64,000 nt of DNA, taken from assembly GCA_034679345.1 (NCBI GenBank), contig JAXDAY010000010.1, positions 35,397 to 99,396 on the forward strand, read 5' to 3'. The notes beneath the pieces were generated by a model that worked only from the letters and a program-made list of their open reading frames with translations, had not been told where the DNA came from and ran no database searches. Positions 46,570 to 55,560 of this stretch are shown piece by piece; the first letter of the stretch is position 1, and the number at the start of each line of letters is the position of its first letter. Position numbers and translations under genes: made by a program. This stretch comes from JAXDAY01 sp034679345. GTDB taxonomy: Bacteria > Eisenbacteria > RBG-16-71-46 > CAIMUX01 > VGJL01.

Positions 46570-47895
46570 CTACTTCCGACCGAGTCGCGGGAGCTTCCTC
46601 CCGCCCCGTCTCGTCATCTGCTGCACCATCCGCTTCATCATCCCATAATCGCGGAGCAGTCGATTGACCTCCTGAACGGTCGTCCCGCTGCCGCCCGCGA
46701 TCCTGCGTCGCCTGCTTCCGTTGACGATCTCAGGCCGCTGGCGCTCTCCCGGCGTCATCGACTGGATGATCGCCTCCACGCGAACGAGCGCCTTCTCGTC
46801 AAGTTCTCCCCCCTCCGGGAGGAGCTTGCCCGCGCCAGGGATCATCCGAAACACCTCTTCCAGCGGTCCCATCCGCCTCACCTGGCGGACTTGCTCGAGG
46901 AAGTCCTCGAGCGTGAACTGCCGGCTCGCAAGCCGCTCCTGGAGCCGCGCCGTCTTCTCGAGGTCGACGCTCTCCTGCACGCGCTCGACGAGGGAGAGAA
47001 CATCTCCCATCCCCAGGATCCGGGATGCGAGGCGGTCCGGATGGAACACCTCGAGTCCCCCGATCTTCTCTCCCGTTCCCAGGAAGAGAACCGGCACTCC
47101 CGTCGCCGCGCGCACGCTCAACGCGGCGCCCCCGCGCGCGTCTCCGTCCATCTTCGTCAGCGCGACGCCGTCGACACCCAAGCGGTCGCGAAACGTCTCG
47201 GCGATCGCGACCGCGTCCTGCCCGACCATCCCGTCGAGCGCGAGGATCGTCTGATGGGGCCGCACGGCGTCCCGCACCCGCGCGAGCTCGTCCATCAACG
47301 CCTCGTCGATGTGCAGCCTCCCCGCCGTGTCGACGATCAGATCGTCCGACGCCTGCGCGCGCGCCGCCCTCACCGCGTCCGCCGCGACAGCGACCGGATC
47401 CTTCCCGTCGCGATCGAGGTGAATCCTCAGGCCCGCCTGACGGGCGAGAGTCTCCAGCTGGTCGATCGCGGCAGGACGCGCGAGATCGCACGCCGCCAGC
47501 ATCGGAATCCGCTTGCGCCCCCGCAGGTGGTGGCCGAGCTTGGCGACGAAGGTCGTCTTGCCCGACCCCTGCAACCCCACCACGAGAATCTTGCGAGGGA
47601 CATCCCCCGTCTCCACGAGCGGTCGCGCGGTATGGCCCAAAGTCTCGACGAGCACTTCGTGCACGACGCGGACGACCTGCTGTCCCGGGCTCAGACTCCG
47701 GAGAACTTCCTGGCCGACCGCACGGCTTTCGATCGAGCGGATGAGATCCCTGGCGACCGCGTAATGGACGTCCGCCTCCAGCAAGGCGCGTCGCACCTCG
47801 CGGAGGGCGTCCTTGATGTTCGCCTCCGTGAGGATTCCATGGCCGCGGAGCCGCCGGAAGACATCCTCCAGCCGCCCGGTCAACTGCTCGAACAT
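46570..47895 (-). CDS. ffh: Signal recognition particle protein Ffh
   Basis: GTPase that binds signal sequences and 4.5S RNA and docks with FtsY for co-translational membrane insertion. 441 residues: N domain with MFEQLTGRLEDVFRRLRG, G domain with GLQGSGKTT, DTAGRLHIDEAL and TKMDGDARGG, and an M domain ending in MMKRMVQQMTRRGGRK. ATG 47895 lacks a free strong ribosome site: the best match, GGGGACG, lies in a 7-bp hairpin (47902-47924). It ends 41 bases upstream of rpsP. Confidence 0.97.
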   Translation of the reverse strand: MFEQLTGRLEDVFRRLRGHGILTEANIKDALREVRRALLEADVHYAVARDLIRSIESRAVGQEVLRSLSPGQQVVRVVHEVLVETLGHTARPLVETGDVPRKILVVGLQGSGKTTFVAKLGHHLRGRKRIPMLAACDLARPAAIDQLETLARQAGLRIHLDRDGKDPVAVAADAVRAARAQASDDLIVDTAGRLHIDEALMDELARVRDAVRPHQTILALDGMVGQDAVAIAETFRDRLGVDGVALTKMDGDARGGAALSVRAATGVPVLFLGTGEKIGGLEVFHPDRLASRILGMGDVLSLVERVQESVDLEKTARLQERLASRQFTLEDFLEQVRQVRRMGPLEEVFRMIPGAGKLLPEGGELDEKALVRVEAIIQSMTPGERQRPEIVNGSRRRRIAGGSGTTVQEVNRLLRDYGMMKRMVQQMTRRGGRKLPRLGRK

Positions 47896-47901
47896 ATGCG
47901 A

Positions 47902-47924
47902 CGTCCCCGGCGCCCCAGGGGACG
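47902..47924 (-). promoter_or_regulatory. Hairpin in the ffh leader covering the likely ribosome site
   Basis: CGTCCCC (47902-47908) and GGGGACG (47918-47924) are perfect 7-bp complements with a 9-base loop. The structure ends 6 bases before the ffh start codon. No T-run follows, so it is not a terminator for rpe. It could lower translation of ffh unless opened by a trailing ribosome from rpe. Confidence 0.4.
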
Positions 47925-47969
47925 CCAAAAGAGACAGGTTACCAGAACGGGCAAATCGGAACAAGACTG

Positions 47970-48704
47970 CTATCGAGTTTCGCGGGAACGGTTTCGGGGC
48001 TCGAGGACCTCCTGCTGCAACGCCCGGAACGCCGTCTCGGGATCGGGCGCGCGAAAGATCGCGTGACCCGCGACGAGCCAGTCGGCCCCGGCCGCGGATG
48101 CCTCTCCGGCCGTGCCGGAGCGGATCCCTCCGTCGACCTCGATCACCGGCCGTCGAGGGAAGCTCCGGGCCCTTTGCGCGGCGGCCGCGATCCTCTCGCT
48201 CGAACCCGGCATGTAGCCCTGCCCGCCAAAGCCCGGCATGACCGACATGACGAGGATGAGATCGAACCACTCGCCGATCGCATCGAGGGTCGCCTCCATC
48301 GGCGTGTCCGGCCGGATCGCGAGGCCCAAGCGCACCCCCAGGCGGTCCGCCTCGTCGCGCAGCTTCACCGCGGAGACCCCGGTCTCGACGTGGACGGTGA
48401 TGCTCTCCGCGCCGGCCTTCGCGAAGTCGGGCAGATAGCGCAGGGGATCCTCGATCATCAGATGCGCGTCGAGCCAGAGCTCCGTGATCCCGCGGAGCGA
48501 CGCCACGAGGGGCGGACCGAAGGTGATGTTCGGAACGAAGCGGCCGTCCATCACGTCGAGGTGGAGCAGCCGCGCCCCGGCTCGCTCCATCCGAACCACC
48601 TCATCGGCGAGTCGCGTGAAGTCCGCGCTCAAGATCGAGGGCGCGATCCGCTTTCCTTCGCGGGTTTCCCGCCATCGTCGCGCGAGCCCATCTGCCTGGT
48701 TCAT
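47970..48704 (-). CDS. rpe: Ribulose-phosphate 3-epimerase
   Basis: Interconverts ribulose 5-phosphate and xylulose 5-phosphate in the pentose phosphate path. The TIM barrel of 244 residues shows APSILSADF, HLDVMDGRFVPNITFG (metal His and Asp), DAHLMIEDP, LVMSVMPGFGGQGY and VIEVDGGI. ATG 48704 is taken as start; a GTG at 48725 overlapping the upstream stop is possible. In many bacteria rpe sits next to the rsmB-pknB group, as here. Confidence 0.95.
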   Translation of the reverse strand: MNQADGLARRWRETREGKRIAPSILSADFTRLADEVVRMERAGARLLHLDVMDGRFVPNITFGPPLVASLRGITELWLDAHLMIEDPLRYLPDFAKAGAESITVHVETGVSAVKLRDEADRLGVRLGLAIRPDTPMEATLDAIGEWFDLILVMSVMPGFGGQGYMPGSSERIAAAAQRARSFPRRPVIEVDGGIRSGTAGEASAAGADWLVAGHAIFRAPDPETAFRALQQEVLEPRNRSRETR

Positions 48705-48714
48705 CCCGCCCGCC

Positions 48715-49449
48715 TCAGCCGACACGGATCGCTTCCCCGGTTCGGATCGGAGCGCCGGGTCGAGGATCCTGCGACATCACCCAGTCGCTCGTGCCCTCGA
48801 AGATCAAATGAATCCCCGTCTCGCGCACCATCGCCCGCGCCTCGCTCACGCGCAGGCCGCGCAGGTCCGGCACGAGATAAGTGAGCCGGCGCGGACCGGC
48901 GGAGACCAGGAAGTCGACTTTCCCATCGCGGCCCGGAGAGTCTCCCTGCGGCGGCCTGGTACCGAGAATGAGGCCCTTGGGCGCAGCGGCTGGGACGGCG
49001 AGCACTCCTCCCGGGCGGAGATCCAGCTGCGCCAGGGCGATCGTCGCCGATCGGACCGTCTGGCCCGCGAGCTCCGGCACGGCCCGCACCGGGGGACCCA
49101 GGCTCACGACGAGCCGGACGCGCCGCCCCTCGCGCACCCGGGCGCCCGCCTTCGGGTCTTGCGTCACGATCCGGCCAGCGGGCACCTCGTGGTCGATCAC
49201 ATCCATCACTTCGCCCACCTCGAGGTTCTTCGCGTGCAGGCGTCGGCGACCTTCTTCCAGGGCCGCGCCGTGGAGTTGCGGCACCGTCTCGTCTCCGCCC
49301 CAGCGGACGACGAACGGCATCAGAAGGCGATCGAAGAAGACGATGCCCAGGGCGATCCCCAGAACCATCTGGAGCGCCACCCACCATCGCCCCAGGCGTG
49401 GCGGGATCCGCCACCCGCGGCGGGAGCGCGACTTGCGTTCCGGTTGCAT
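48715..49449 (-). CDS. Membrane-anchored triple-PASTA protein without kinase domain
   Basis: 244 residues. A short arginine-rich cytoplasmic start (RKSRSRRGWRIPPR) is followed by one transmembrane helix at about 24-44 (ALQMVLGIALGIVFFDRLL) and three PASTA repeats, starting near VPQLHGAAL, VPELAGQTV and VPDLRGLRV, each with the DP-x-x-G / P-x-x-G turn (TQDPKAG, TRPPQG, SQDPRPG). PASTA domains bind peptidoglycan fragments and normally follow a Ser/Thr kinase (PknB) or transpeptidase. No kinase is encoded next to it. GGAGG precedes ATG 49449, 4 bases after the rsmB stop. Probable cell-wall sensor or septal factor. Confidence 0.9.
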   Translation of the reverse strand: MQPERKSRSRRGWRIPPRLGRWWVALQMVLGIALGIVFFDRLLMPFVVRWGGDETVPQLHGAALEEGRRRLHAKNLEVGEVMDVIDHEVPAGRIVTQDPKAGARVREGRRVRLVVSLGPPVRAVPELAGQTVRSATIALAQLDLRPGGVLAVPAAAPKGLILGTRPPQGDSPGRDGKVDFLVSAGPRRLTYLVPDLRGLRVSEARAMVRETGIHLIFEGTSDWVMSQDPRPGAPIRTGEAIRVG

Positions 49450-49453
49450 CCCG

Positions 49454-50752
49454 TCAGCCTCCGATCCGTTCAAGAAGGAGAGCATACACTCCGTCGCACT
49501 CCTCTTGCCCCGGTCGAATGAGCAGCGACCCGGGGCGCGGGACGATGTCCCCCCGAAGCGGCAATGCAAAGGGAATCGGGCGGAAGCGCGCCCCCGAGGC
49601 GAGGAACGCCTCGCAGACTTCCACGGTCTCCTCCGGCTCGGTGGAGCAAACGCTGTAGAGAAGCCACCCTCCGGGGCGCACCAGCGCGGCGGCCGCGCGC
49701 AGCAGCTCGCCCTGGCGCCTCCCATGCGCGGAGAGATCCCCCTCGCTCACGTTCCATCGGGCGTCCGGACGCCGTCGAAGAACCCCGAGATTGCTGCACG
49801 GCGCGTCCACGAGCGCCCCGGCGGCGAGAGCCGGACGAAACGGCGGGCGCAAGAGATCTCCGACCACGACCGCGCAATCGCCCCTCGTGCGCCGCAGCGT
49901 CTCGATGAGCCGTCGCACGCGGCGACGGGTCCGGTCCATCGCGATGATCTTTCCTTCGTGCCTCTCGGCGAGATGGCTCGTCTTGGTGCCCGGCGCCGCG
50001 CACAGATCGAGGATCGGCCCGGAGCGCGTCATCGGCGGAAGAAGCCCGACCAGCGTCTCGCTCGGATCCTGCACCGTCCAGCCCCCTTCGGCGAAGACGG
50101 GATCCGCCGCCGGCCGGTACTCCTCCGCCATCCGAAAGGTGCCCGGGACCCAACCCGGCGCGCCGGGCGGCGCCTCCTCTCCGGGACGCCCCCGCACCCA
50201 GATCGGCGGGCGCGAGTTGTCCCACTCGAGCGCCGCGCGCGCGACGGGATCTCCCCAACGCGCGCGCCATCTCTCGACAAGCCAGGCGGGATGGCTGAAT
50301 CGGACCGGCCAAGTCTTGGGGTCCTCCCTGCCGTCGAGCTCGCCCCAACGAGCGCGGCCGTCGGCGGCGAGACGGCGGCTCACCGCGTTCACCAGCCGGT
50401 CGGAGCCCGGGGTACCTTCGGCCCGCGCGAGGCGTACGGCCTCGTCGACCGCGGCGTGCGCGGGGACCGAGTCGAGGAGGCAGAGCTGGACGGCGACGAG
50501 CCGCAGGATGACCCGCACTTCCGCGTCCAGCCGCTCCATCGGCCGGCTGACCAGGGGGGCGATCACCGAGTCGAGGCGCGACTTCCAGCGCGACGATTCC
50601 TGGACGAGGCTCCATAGAAAGCGCCGATTACGATCATCGAAGGTGGCGGCGGCCATTCGAAGCGGCGTGTCGAGGGAGCGGGGTCGCTCCTCGGCCCGCA
50701 ACAGGATCTTGAAGGCCGCGCGTCGCACCGGGTCGGGAGGACGATCGCTCAC
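49454..50752 (-). CDS. rsmB: 16S rRNA (cytosine967-C5)-methyltransferase
   Basis: 432 residues: an N-terminal NusB-like RNA-binding domain (RRAAFKILLRAEE ... VPAHAAVDEAVRLA ... LVNAVSRR) and a C-terminal Rossmann methyltransferase with the SAM loop LDLCAAPGTKTSHLAE and the two catalytic cysteines in DAPCSNLG and YSVCSTEPEE. It starts with GTG 50752, overlapping the fmt stop as GTGA. Its neighbours fmt upstream and PASTA/rpe downstream match the common def-fmt-rsmB-pknB-rpe order. Confidence 0.96.
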   Translation of the reverse strand: MSDRPPDPVRRAAFKILLRAEERPRSLDTPLRMAAATFDDRNRRFLWSLVQESSRWKSRLDSVIAPLVSRPMERLDAEVRVILRLVAVQLCLLDSVPAHAAVDEAVRLARAEGTPGSDRLVNAVSRRLAADGRARWGELDGREDPKTWPVRFSHPAWLVERWRARWGDPVARAALEWDNSRPPIWVRGRPGEEAPPGAPGWVPGTFRMAEEYRPAADPVFAEGGWTVQDPSETLVGLLPPMTRSGPILDLCAAPGTKTSHLAERHEGKIIAMDRTRRRVRRLIETLRRTRGDCAVVVGDLLRPPFRPALAAGALVDAPCSNLGVLRRRPDARWNVSEGDLSAHGRRQGELLRAAAALVRPGGWLLYSVCSTEPEETVEVCEAFLASGARFRPIPFALPLRGDIVPRPGSLLIRPGQEECDGVYALLLERIGG

Positions 50753-51678
50753 TCGAACCGCTCGCCCACTTCGAGGCGGAAGCCCCTCGCCCACGCGTCC
50801 GCGTCCATCTCCCTCTTCCCCTCCGCCTGGACGCGCGCGATCGCGATGCGCCCCGGACGCGCGGCGAGAACGGGATGGGGATCGAAGCCGAGAACCGTGC
50901 CGGGAGGCGCGCCGGAATCGATGCGGTCCAGGGGCCGGACGCGGTGCAGACGGATCGCCGTCCCGCGCACCTTCGCGAAGGCCCCGGGCCAGGGATGGTA
51001 GGCGCGGACGAAGCGATCGATCTGGTCCGCTGGGCGCGAGAAGTCGCACCGGCCGTCCTCCTTGCGCAGGGTCGGCGCGTAGCTCGCCCCTTCCTCCTCC
51101 TGCGGCCGGAATCGGGCGCTGCCGGAGCGGATCCGATCGCAGGCCTCGCGGAGAAGCTCCGCCCCGAGCCGGGCCAGACGTTCCGCCAAGGTGGCCTGCG
51201 TATCGTCGCCGCGAATCGGCTCGAATCCCTGGAGGAGGAGCGGCCCGGTGTCCATCCCCTCGTCGAGGCGGAAGATCGTGATCCCGGTGAGGGCGTCGCC
51301 CTCCAGGATCGCTCGCGCGATCGGCGCCGCGCCGCGATGGCGTGGGAGAAGCGAGGCGTGCACGTTCAGGCACCCATGTCTCGGCAACGAGATGAGGGCG
51401 GGGCGAAGCAGACGCCCAAATGCCGCGGTCACGGCGAGATCGATATCGAGGGCGCGGAGCGCCTCGAGAAACTCCGCCGAGTGCAGCTTCTCCGGCTGAA
51501 AGAGCGGCACCCCGGCCTCGCGGGCGGCGCCGGCCACGGGGGTGACCTCGCGCCGCAGCCCCCGCCCCCGCGGTCGATCGGGCTGGCTCACCACTCCCAC
51601 CACCGAATCGGGTCCGGCCAGCAGCGTCTCCAGCGAGGGGACCGCAAACTCGGGAGTGCCGAGAAAAAGGATGCGCAC
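50749..51678 (-). CDS. fmt: Methionyl-tRNA formyltransferase
   Basis: Formylates initiator Met-tRNA with 10-formyltetrahydrofolate. 309 residues: LFLGTPEFAVPSL start, the catalytic Asn-x-His block NVHASLLPRHRGAAPI, and GMDTGPLL; the C-terminal OB-like domain binds tRNA. GTG 51678 follows directly on the yajC stop with no spacer. No peptide deformylase gene adjoins it in this window. Confidence 0.97.
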   Translation of the reverse strand: MRILFLGTPEFAVPSLETLLAGPDSVVGVVSQPDRPRGRGLRREVTPVAGAAREAGVPLFQPEKLHSAEFLEALRALDIDLAVTAAFGRLLRPALISLPRHGCLNVHASLLPRHRGAAPIARAILEGDALTGITIFRLDEGMDTGPLLLQGFEPIRGDDTQATLAERLARLGAELLREACDRIRSGSARFRPQEEEGASYAPTLRKEDGRCDFSRPADQIDRFVRAYHPWPGAFAKVRGTAIRLHRVRPLDRIDSGAPPGTVLGFDPHPVLAARPGRIAIARVQAEGKREMDADAWARGFRLEVGERFE

Positions 51679-52022
51679 CTACCCGCTGACCACCTGCTGG
51701 ACGGCCGACTTGGCCACCTCGACCTTCGTCTCCTCGCCGAGCTTCACGACCAGGCGGTCCTCCTTCACGTCGGAGATCGTCGCGAAGAAGCCGCTCGACA
51801 AGAGAACCTTGTCGCCGCGCTTGAGAGCCGCGATCATCTTCTGCAGCTCCTTCTGACGTTTCTGCTGCGGACGGATCAGGAGAAAGTAGAAGATCAGAAT
51901 GAACGACCCCAATACGAAGAGGGTGCTCATCAGCTGCCCGCCCCCCGTCTGCACGCCCCTCTGCCCTTCGGCCGGCGGGGCTTGTCCCATGGCCTGAGCG
52001 ACACCCACGAAGAGCCGTTCCA

Positions 52023-52026
<4 letters not shown>
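51679..52026 (-). CDS. yajC: Preprotein translocase accessory subunit YajC
   Basis: 115 residues with one N-terminal membrane helix (LFVLGSFILIFYFLLIRP) followed by the hallmark RPQQKRQKELQ and a beta-rich cytoplasmic tail (GDKVLLSSGFFATISDV). It joins SecDF at the Sec translocon. The longer form from 52026 adds about 32 residues before the helix (rich in Gln and Gly). The start overlaps the tgt stop (ATGA). secD and secF, often next in line, are absent here. Confidence 0.93.
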
Positions 52027-53176
<1,150 letters not shown>

Positions 53177-53177
<1 letters not shown>

Positions 53178-54244
53178 CAGAGGACCAGCATCGCATCCCC
53201 GTACGAGTAGAAGCGATACCCTTCCTCCACCGCCTCGCGATAGGCATCGAGGACCCTCGCGCGACCCGCGAAGGCGCTGACAAGCAGAAGCAGGCTCGAG
53301 CGCGGAAGATGGAAGTTCGTCAAGAGGACGTCGACCGCGCGGAACGTGAAGGGGGGGGCAATGGTGAGATCCGTCCACCCCGATCCCGGCGCCACGATTC
53401 CCTCTTTCGAGGCCGCTGCGCTCTCCAACGCGCGGACCGTGGTCGTGCCCACCGCGACGACGCGTCCCCCGCTCTCGCGGCAAGTCCTGATCGCCTGCGC
53501 GGCGGAAGCCTCGATCGAATACTCCTCGGCTTCCACGCGGTGCGAGCGGATGTCGTCGGCGCGGATCGGCCGGAAGGTCCCGGGCCCGACGTGGAGGCAG
53601 ATGCGCGCGAGGCCGATGCCGCCCGCGGAGAAGAGGCCAAGCAGCCTCTCGGTGAAGTGAAGACCCGCGGTGGGCGCCGCGACGGCGCCCGGAATCCGCG
53701 CGAAGATCGTCTGATAGTCGGATCGATCGGCCGCATCCTCCTCCCGACGGATATAGGGCGGCAGCGGCATCCGGCCCCTCAATTGGAGAAGCGAGGCGAC
53801 ATCCCCCTCGAACTCGAGCGTGATCGCCTCCCCCTCCTTGCGGATCAAAGTCGCGCTGGCCCCCGCCGGGCCGAAGACGATCCGATCGCCCAGCCGCGTC
53901 CGCCGCGATCCCGGAACCCACGCGCTCCAGCGGCGCGGGGCGACCTCGCGGATCAGGAGCAGCTGGCGCGCTCGCCCCGTTCGCTCCCAGCGGCCCTCGA
54001 TGCGCGCGGGGATCACGCGCGTCTCGTTGACCACCACGAGATCCCCGGGGCGCAGGAGCCCGGGCAGATCGAGAACGCGGAGGTGCCGCCGAACCCCCGA
54101 TCCGCGCTCGAGCGCGAGAAGCCGCGCCTCGTCGCGCGGCGAGCACGGCCGCGCCGCGATCCTCTCGGGCGGCAGCTCGTACTCGTAGGCGGCCGGGTCG
54201 AACTCCGGGACTGCGGCGGCGCGATCCGTTTCGTCCTCCCTCAT
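53177..54244 (-). CDS. queA: S-adenosylmethionine:tRNA ribosyltransferase-isomerase
   Basis: Uses the ribose of SAM to convert preQ1 in tRNA to epoxyqueuosine. About 355 residues: YELPPERIAARPCSPRDEARLL, VVNETRVIPARI, PTAGLHFTERLL, HVGPGTFRPI, EYSIEASAA and TNFHLPRSSLLLLVSAF. ATG 54244 is used; GTG 54250 is two codons upstream. No strong ribosome site is seen, and the start overlaps the stop of a 30-codon frame, suggesting coupling to it or to ruvB. Confidence 0.96.
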
Positions 54245-54333
54245 CGCCACGTGAACAGATTGAAGCGGAGGGTGAAACGCGCGCTCGGGAAGAGACGGGT
54301 CGCGACGGGGACGAAGACGAGCGAACGGTCCAT
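54241..54333 (-). CDS. Possible 30-codon ORF between ruvB and queA
   Basis: ATG 54333 opens a 30-codon frame (MDRSLVFVPVATRLF..., ending FNLFTWR) that stops at 54241 overlapping the queA start as ATGA. It is in the same frame as ruvB, five codons after the ruvB stop, so read-through would append it to RuvB. The peptide is basic and aromatic with alternating hydrophobic residues like a terminal barrel strand. A weak GAGCGGG precedes it. It may be a coupling leader for queA or chance. Confidence 0.25.
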   Translation of the reverse strand: MDRSLVFVPVATRLFPSARFTLRFNLFTWR

Positions 54334-54348
54334 CGATCGAGCCCGCTC

Positions 54349-55356
54349 TCAGAAGAGGCCGTCGATCCGCCCGCCGCCGGGGTGGCTCAGGCCGAGGACG
54401 GCGTACCCGCGCGGCGTCGCCTGACGTCCCAGGCGTGTGCGCTCGATCAGGCCCTGCTGGATCAGGAACGGTTCGTGGACCTCCTCCAGAGTGTCGGGCT
54501 CCTCGCCCACGCTCATCGCCAGGGTGACGAGGCCGACCGGCCCGCCCTGGAACTTTCGCACGAGCGTCTCCAGGATTCGCCGATCCATCTCGTCCAAGCC
54601 GCCGGCGTCGATGTCGAGGCGCGAGAGCATCCCATCGGCCGCGGCTCGGTCGATCCGCTCGCTTCTCTCCACCATGGCGAAGTCGCGGACGCGCCGCAGG
54701 AGCCGGTTTGCGATCCGGGGCGTGCCGCGCGAGCGCGCGGCGATCTCCGCGGCCGCCTCCGGCTCGACGGCGAGATCGAGGAGGGAAGCCGTGCGCGCCA
54801 GAATCTGCGTCAGCTCCCCGATCTCGTAGTAGTCGACCCTGCCATGGAAGCCGAACCTCGCCCGAAGCGGCGCGCTCAGGAGTCCTGCCCGGGTCGTGGC
54901 GCCGACCAGGGTGAAGCGCTCCAGATGCAGCCGCACGCTGCGCGCGCCGGGTCCCCGATCGAGGATGATGTCGAGTCGAAAGTCTTCCATCGCCGGGTAG
55001 AGGTATTCCTCGATCGTGCGGTGGAGGCGATGGATTTCGTCGATGAAGAGAATGCCTCCGGGCGGCAGCGATGTGAGAAGGCCTGCCAGGTCGCCGGCGC
55101 GCTCGAGCGCCGGACCGCTCGTGCAGCGGATCTCGGTCTCCATCTCTCGCGCGAGCAGAAGGGCCAGGGTCGTCTTGCCGAGCCCCGGAGGGCCGGTGAG
55201 CAGGATATGGTCGAGCGGCTCGTCCCGCAGGCGGGCGGCCTGGACGAGAATCCGCAAATTCTCGCGGAGCCTCTCCTGGCCGATGAACTCGTCGAGCCGG
55301 CGCGGGCGCAGGCTCGGCTCGATGGCGAGATCCTGCTCCTGCGGGACCGGATCCAT
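54349..55356 (-). CDS. ruvB: Holliday junction branch migration DNA helicase RuvB
   Basis: AAA+ motor that, loaded by RuvA, drives branch migration. 335 residues: RRLDEFIGQERLRENLR, Walker A GPPGLGKTT, Walker B ILFIDEIHR, arginine finger region LVGATTRAGLLSAPLRARFG, and the C-terminal winged helix (RTRLGRQATPRGYAVLG). ATG 55356 is chosen; a TTG six codons upstream with GGGGAGAGG before it is an alternative. Unlike most genomes it is not next to ruvA: the two lie 3.8 kb apart with an ABC transporter on the other strand between them. Confidence 0.96.
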   Translation of the reverse strand: MDPVPQEQDLAIEPSLRPRRLDEFIGQERLRENLRILVQAARLRDEPLDHILLTGPPGLGKTTLALLLAREMETEIRCTSGPALERAGDLAGLLTSLPPGGILFIDEIHRLHRTIEEYLYPAMEDFRLDIILDRGPGARSVRLHLERFTLVGATTRAGLLSAPLRARFGFHGRVDYYEIGELTQILARTASLLDLAVEPEAAAEIAARSRGTPRIANRLLRRVRDFAMVERSERIDRAAADGMLSRLDIDAGGLDEMDRRILETLVRKFQGGPVGLVTLAMSVGEEPDTLEEVHEPFLIQQGLIERTRLGRQATPRGYAVLGLSHPGGGRIDGLF

Positions 55357-55471
55357 CAGTGGCGAACGCGTCAACCTCTCCCCCTGTCTCTGCGGTGGTA
55401 TCGTCGGCGCGAGGCTACCATACGCCCGTGCGGGCCTCAATCGCCGCGCCCAGGCTCGGATGGAGCGAGCG

Positions 55472-55501
55472 TTGACCCCGCGCGATGCGATCCGGGAGAA
55501 T
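55472..55501 (+). promoter_or_regulatory. Sigma70-like promoter of the ABC exporter operon
   Basis: TTGACC (55472-55477) and GAGAAT (55496-55501) are 18 bases apart on the plus strand, 60-90 bases upstream of the first exporter gene, in the 204-base divergent gap with ruvB. The -35 box matches consensus at 5 of 6, the -10 at 4 of 6. Predicted by eye only. Confidence 0.4.
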
Positions 55502-55560
55502 CGCACCCGACACCGCCCGAACAGGGGCGGCGTCGACACGGAAGGAGCCGACGCCCGATC

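Noticed and set aside
54382..55560. 393-codon N-terminal extension of the first ABC exporter subunit
   Set aside because: It is antisense to ruvB and has no transporter homology; the exporter fold begins after 55561.
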